From Istiophorus platypterus (taxonomy: Eukaryota > Chordata > Actinopteri > Istiophoriformes > Istiophoridae): 64,000 bases of DNA. The notes beneath the pieces are model-generated. The model saw only the letters and a list, made by a program, of their open reading frames with translations, ran no database searches and was not told the DNA's origin. Positions 60,801 to 64,000 of this stretch are shown here, piece by piece (positions within the stretch are counted from its first letter, which is position 1; each line of letters opens with the position of its first letter). The stretch covers positions 11,738,214 to 11,802,213 of the forward strand of contig CM029111.1 of NCBI GenBank assembly GCA_016859345.1. The letters run 5' to 3'. The translations under genes and the position numbers were made by a program.

Positions 60801-63800
60801 AATATATCAGGTTTTACAACTGTTTCTATGGTTCCTGTGTTCGAGCACAGGACACTGTGCACACATCACTGTCAGTTGAGGGATGGAGGAGGTGAATTTT
60901 TTTTGTAATACTTAGAATTTTATAATTAAATAAGCTCATGAAATTGTCATTACAGAAAAAGCTATACCCCAGAATGTTGGCTACACTTGTATTTGAACTT
61001 GTATGTTGGGGACACTTGGTTAAAAAAAAAAAAAAAACATGTTTTCTCTAGGCTGTCAGACAGCAGAGAATCATTCTGCACCCGGTTGATTTCATTTACA
61101 ATTACAGGAATAACAGTTTCATAGCCAACAGCACTTTAAGCTATCAAATGTAATGGAAGGCAGATAGCGACTGCTTTTTTATCATGTCTGCATGTCTAAA
61201 ACTTGAATGAAAGCACTTTTCTGTGCGTCTATATTAGGTGCTTGAACGGGATCATACCATCCATACATCCATTAAAGTCGGCGAGACTGTCAGCATGTCT
61301 CATACTGGCTCCCGTTGTCAGACTATTTGATATGCATTCATCGGTCTTTCTGGCTGATTTGTGTTGGCAGCCACCCTCAATCTCTCAAAGCTCAATTTGA
61401 TCTCCAGGATAAACAAATCCACAACAATTAAAAGAGATATGAGGGTTGACAAAATAATTAACATGGGGCCAGTATGACTCTGGGGGAGATTGTGTGCAGT
61501 CAACAAAAGACGAATAAACAAATAATTATTTGGGTGGTTGAGCAATGAACACATTAATTGTGTGTACAGTGGAAAATCTTTGAGAAAATAATCTTCAAAT
61601 AAATGATTCGAAGCAGTTACAATCTTCATGCCCCGTCCCCAAACACACATCATGCAAAAATAAACTTTGATTCTCTACCAATTCACTTATTAACTTATCT
61701 CATGTTATAAAACCAAGGGCAAACACCGAAAACTGTTAAGTTTAAACCGAAACCAATCTCAGAGGTCTGGTCTTTAGTTCGGAGCATCCACGGATTATCA
61801 TTGCTGAGGGTGTCTCTTGATTTAGAAGTCAAGCCTACGGCTACAGGCTCTTCAGGTGAACAAGGTAGACACTGGCTTTGAAACGTCACTGATTTGCCTC
61901 AGATTGCTTCAGGCTTTGAATAATAATGATAATCTTCGCTAGTGGATTTTTTTTTTTTAAGGCACAAATCTTCAGTGATTAATTATAATCATCCAAGCTG
62001 TTGAAAAGCAGGTCAACATGACCCTTCAGATGCTAATGTTCATCACTGTCTGTGTACATGCTAATAGTTATGTATATTAGAATTTTATTTTAGCTTCAAA
62101 AAGGGGATCATCCCACATGGTTGGTGTAGGATTACATGTACACACAATCTTACAGAGGCACTCAGCTGTTGCCTACTGAAACTAAAGCTGGATATTTATC
62201 TGTGTTACCCAGAGGTGAGAGTCAATGGGGGGCAGCTTTTAGCAGCTGCATGCATAAGTGCCATGCTGTCCCTCCGCTGCAACTGGTTAAAAGCACTGAG
62301 GAGAAATTGAGGGTGCAACTACTCTGCACTCTGGCTATTATGGAAGAGACGTGTAGTCGGTTATCACGATGAGGTCAAAAAAAAAAACAAAAAACAAAAA
62401 CCTAGACACTCAGACAAAGAAGTTATAAACACAAAAGTGGACCACATAATGTTCAAGTTGAAAAAACATACACAAATTCAAACATATAGTAAGTTCATAC
62501 ATGCACACCCATGCATGTGCATTTTACACCTGCACTAATCCATAGCTTATATTAACAGAGGATTAAAAAACTATGTGGAATGTGAAAGATGATGCATGCA
62601 GTCAGGATCCTACAGAGCATTGCCGTCAAATTCTGCAGGACTCCTCAGCTCAAAAAGACAATTTACTATCTTCCAGCTCATTGTTTTAACTTTTTCAGCT
62701 AATCCTATTCTAACCAGCAGTTATTAGGTGTTTCTGACAAACAGCTCCGATACCTGGCACTCACAACAGGACAGGCAGAAAGAGCAAACTCAACTTTTCT
62801 CTAAAGCACTGGCAGGGATGAAAATGGAAGTGAAAGGAGATTGAAAATACTGGACTTATGCTCATCAGGTGGCTATAAATGTGACTCTAAGTGAAAGCTA
62901 ATGTTGCTCCATGCATGTTTAATGTGTATATATTCAATTATTTGCTAACATGTTTGCCATAACAATTTCATTAGGTGATAAAATGTCAGATGTTGTGTTC
63001 TCAATGTATCGTATAGATCAGGTCCCCATATTAATGCAGTTTTAAAAATACAAAAAAATGTCTGTAAATGTTTTGTGATAGGGAAAGCAAAAATGGACTG
63101 AAGAAGTCAATAAGAGGTTCCAGTTCAGAGTAAATAAGTGCAGTCAAACAAAATAACAAAGAGAGATTAAAAGAAATATCATGCAGAAATTGCTTACAAA
63201 TTGTTTTATAGTCACTAGGGCAAAGTTGCAGGAAAGAGAGATGAAGGGCAAAAGTAAACCATCTATAATGATTTACCACAATCTCTAAAATGGCCATAAA
63301 TTTAAATCAACACTTCTGACAAATTTAAAAAAAAAAAAAAAAAAAAGAGATTTTTGCTATTTTGTCCACTTCCTGTAAAAAAATGCAAAGGCACTGCTTC
63401 TGCGAAACATCTAGCTTATTACATAACTCACTCTATCTATATTCAGCTTCCCGCTGGCCCTGCCTGCTTCTCGATAGTGTGGTAACGATCAGTCGATTAG
63501 TCTTCCCTCTGTTACCTCCATGGATGTAGGTATTACACACTGAAATACTGTAGTTCCCTGTAGTGTCCAGCCTGCTCCTCATCTGGCTCTGTCCATGGTC
63601 CTGATTTCTCCTCCAAGAGCCTGCTGTCTGTGTTGTAACTTCACAACACACGGAAACACATGCACAAACCACAAACATAGACTTGCTCACTCACACACAG
63701 AGATCAACACGATAACAATGCAGCCCTCAGCACGGGGATCAAATAGCCTTCCTTGTGTTGATAAACAGAAAATGCAGGGCGTGATTATGATTACCAGACA

Positions 63801-64000
63801 TTATCCCTGGTATAAAAAAAAAACAAAAACAAAAAAACAATCCCTCAGGCAGAGGGCACATCATGATCAATAGCCAGATTAAACTTCAATACTCCCAGTA
63901 AATCCTGATGTTTCTTTCCAAAGTTTATAGCATAGCCAGCAGAGGCACTGCAGCCAATGCAGTCCATGGGAACAATAGTTTACCGTCTCTTCGTCTCTTT
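60801..64000. other. Unique AT-rich non-coding DNA
   Basis: No gene or named repeat recognised in the last 3.2 kb. Poly-A runs lie near 61022, 62378 and 63328. Minus frames at 61318-61653 (111 codons) and 63031-63297 (88 codons) and the plus frame at 63595-63873 have no motif. Confidence 0.45.

Overview
This window looks like non-coding DNA from a ray-finned fish, most likely a percomorph teleost. It is AT-rich, full of microsatellites, and carries interspersed repeats that I recognise by memory as typical of teleosts: decayed Tc1/mariner transposons, 5'-truncated L2/Rex1-type LINEs, a tRNA-derived SINE whose tail resembles a LINE tail, and several short teleost repeat families. I could not run a repeat library or protein search, so family names rest on motif recognition.

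No convincing protein-coding gene is visible. Every open reading frame is short (138 codons at most). Those with recognisable protein similarity are transposase or reverse-transcriptase remnants; the rest look like chance frames, often opened by dinucleotide repeats. The window could be a gene desert or one or more very long introns; the sequence alone does not decide.

Layout: 0.6-2.8 kb holds two dead Tc1-like elements and a 52-bp tandem duplication. 2.8-9.5 kb is unique AT-rich DNA with a striking homeodomain-type palindrome near 7.88 kb. 9.56-10.08 kb is the 3' end of a LINE. 10-17 kb is mostly unique, with a long purine/pyrimidine switch near 13.3-13.6 kb. A SINE lies at 17.5 kb and a fold-back element at 19.0-19.3 kb. 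A non-autonomous element at 22.9-23.5 kb contains a 90-bp tandem duplication. A third dead Tc1-like element lies at 28.2-29.0 kb. Further repeats occur at 32.3, 33.2, 39.5, 41.4, 43.1 and 48.1 kb. 49.8-51.0 kb contains the only segments that resemble exons (good splice-like signals, no recognised protein). 55-61 kb is the most repeat-rich part: two copies of a TG...CA-terminated element, purine-rich DNA, and a reverse-transcriptase LINE fragment of about 1.8 kb. That fragment was rearranged by a local duplication copied from 1.4 kb away.

I found no previously undescribed functional system. The most useful observations are the local copy-and-paste rearrangement inside the LINE, the SINE/LINE tail similarity, the candidate exons at 49.8-51.0 kb, and the palindrome at 7.88 kb as a possible enhancer core.
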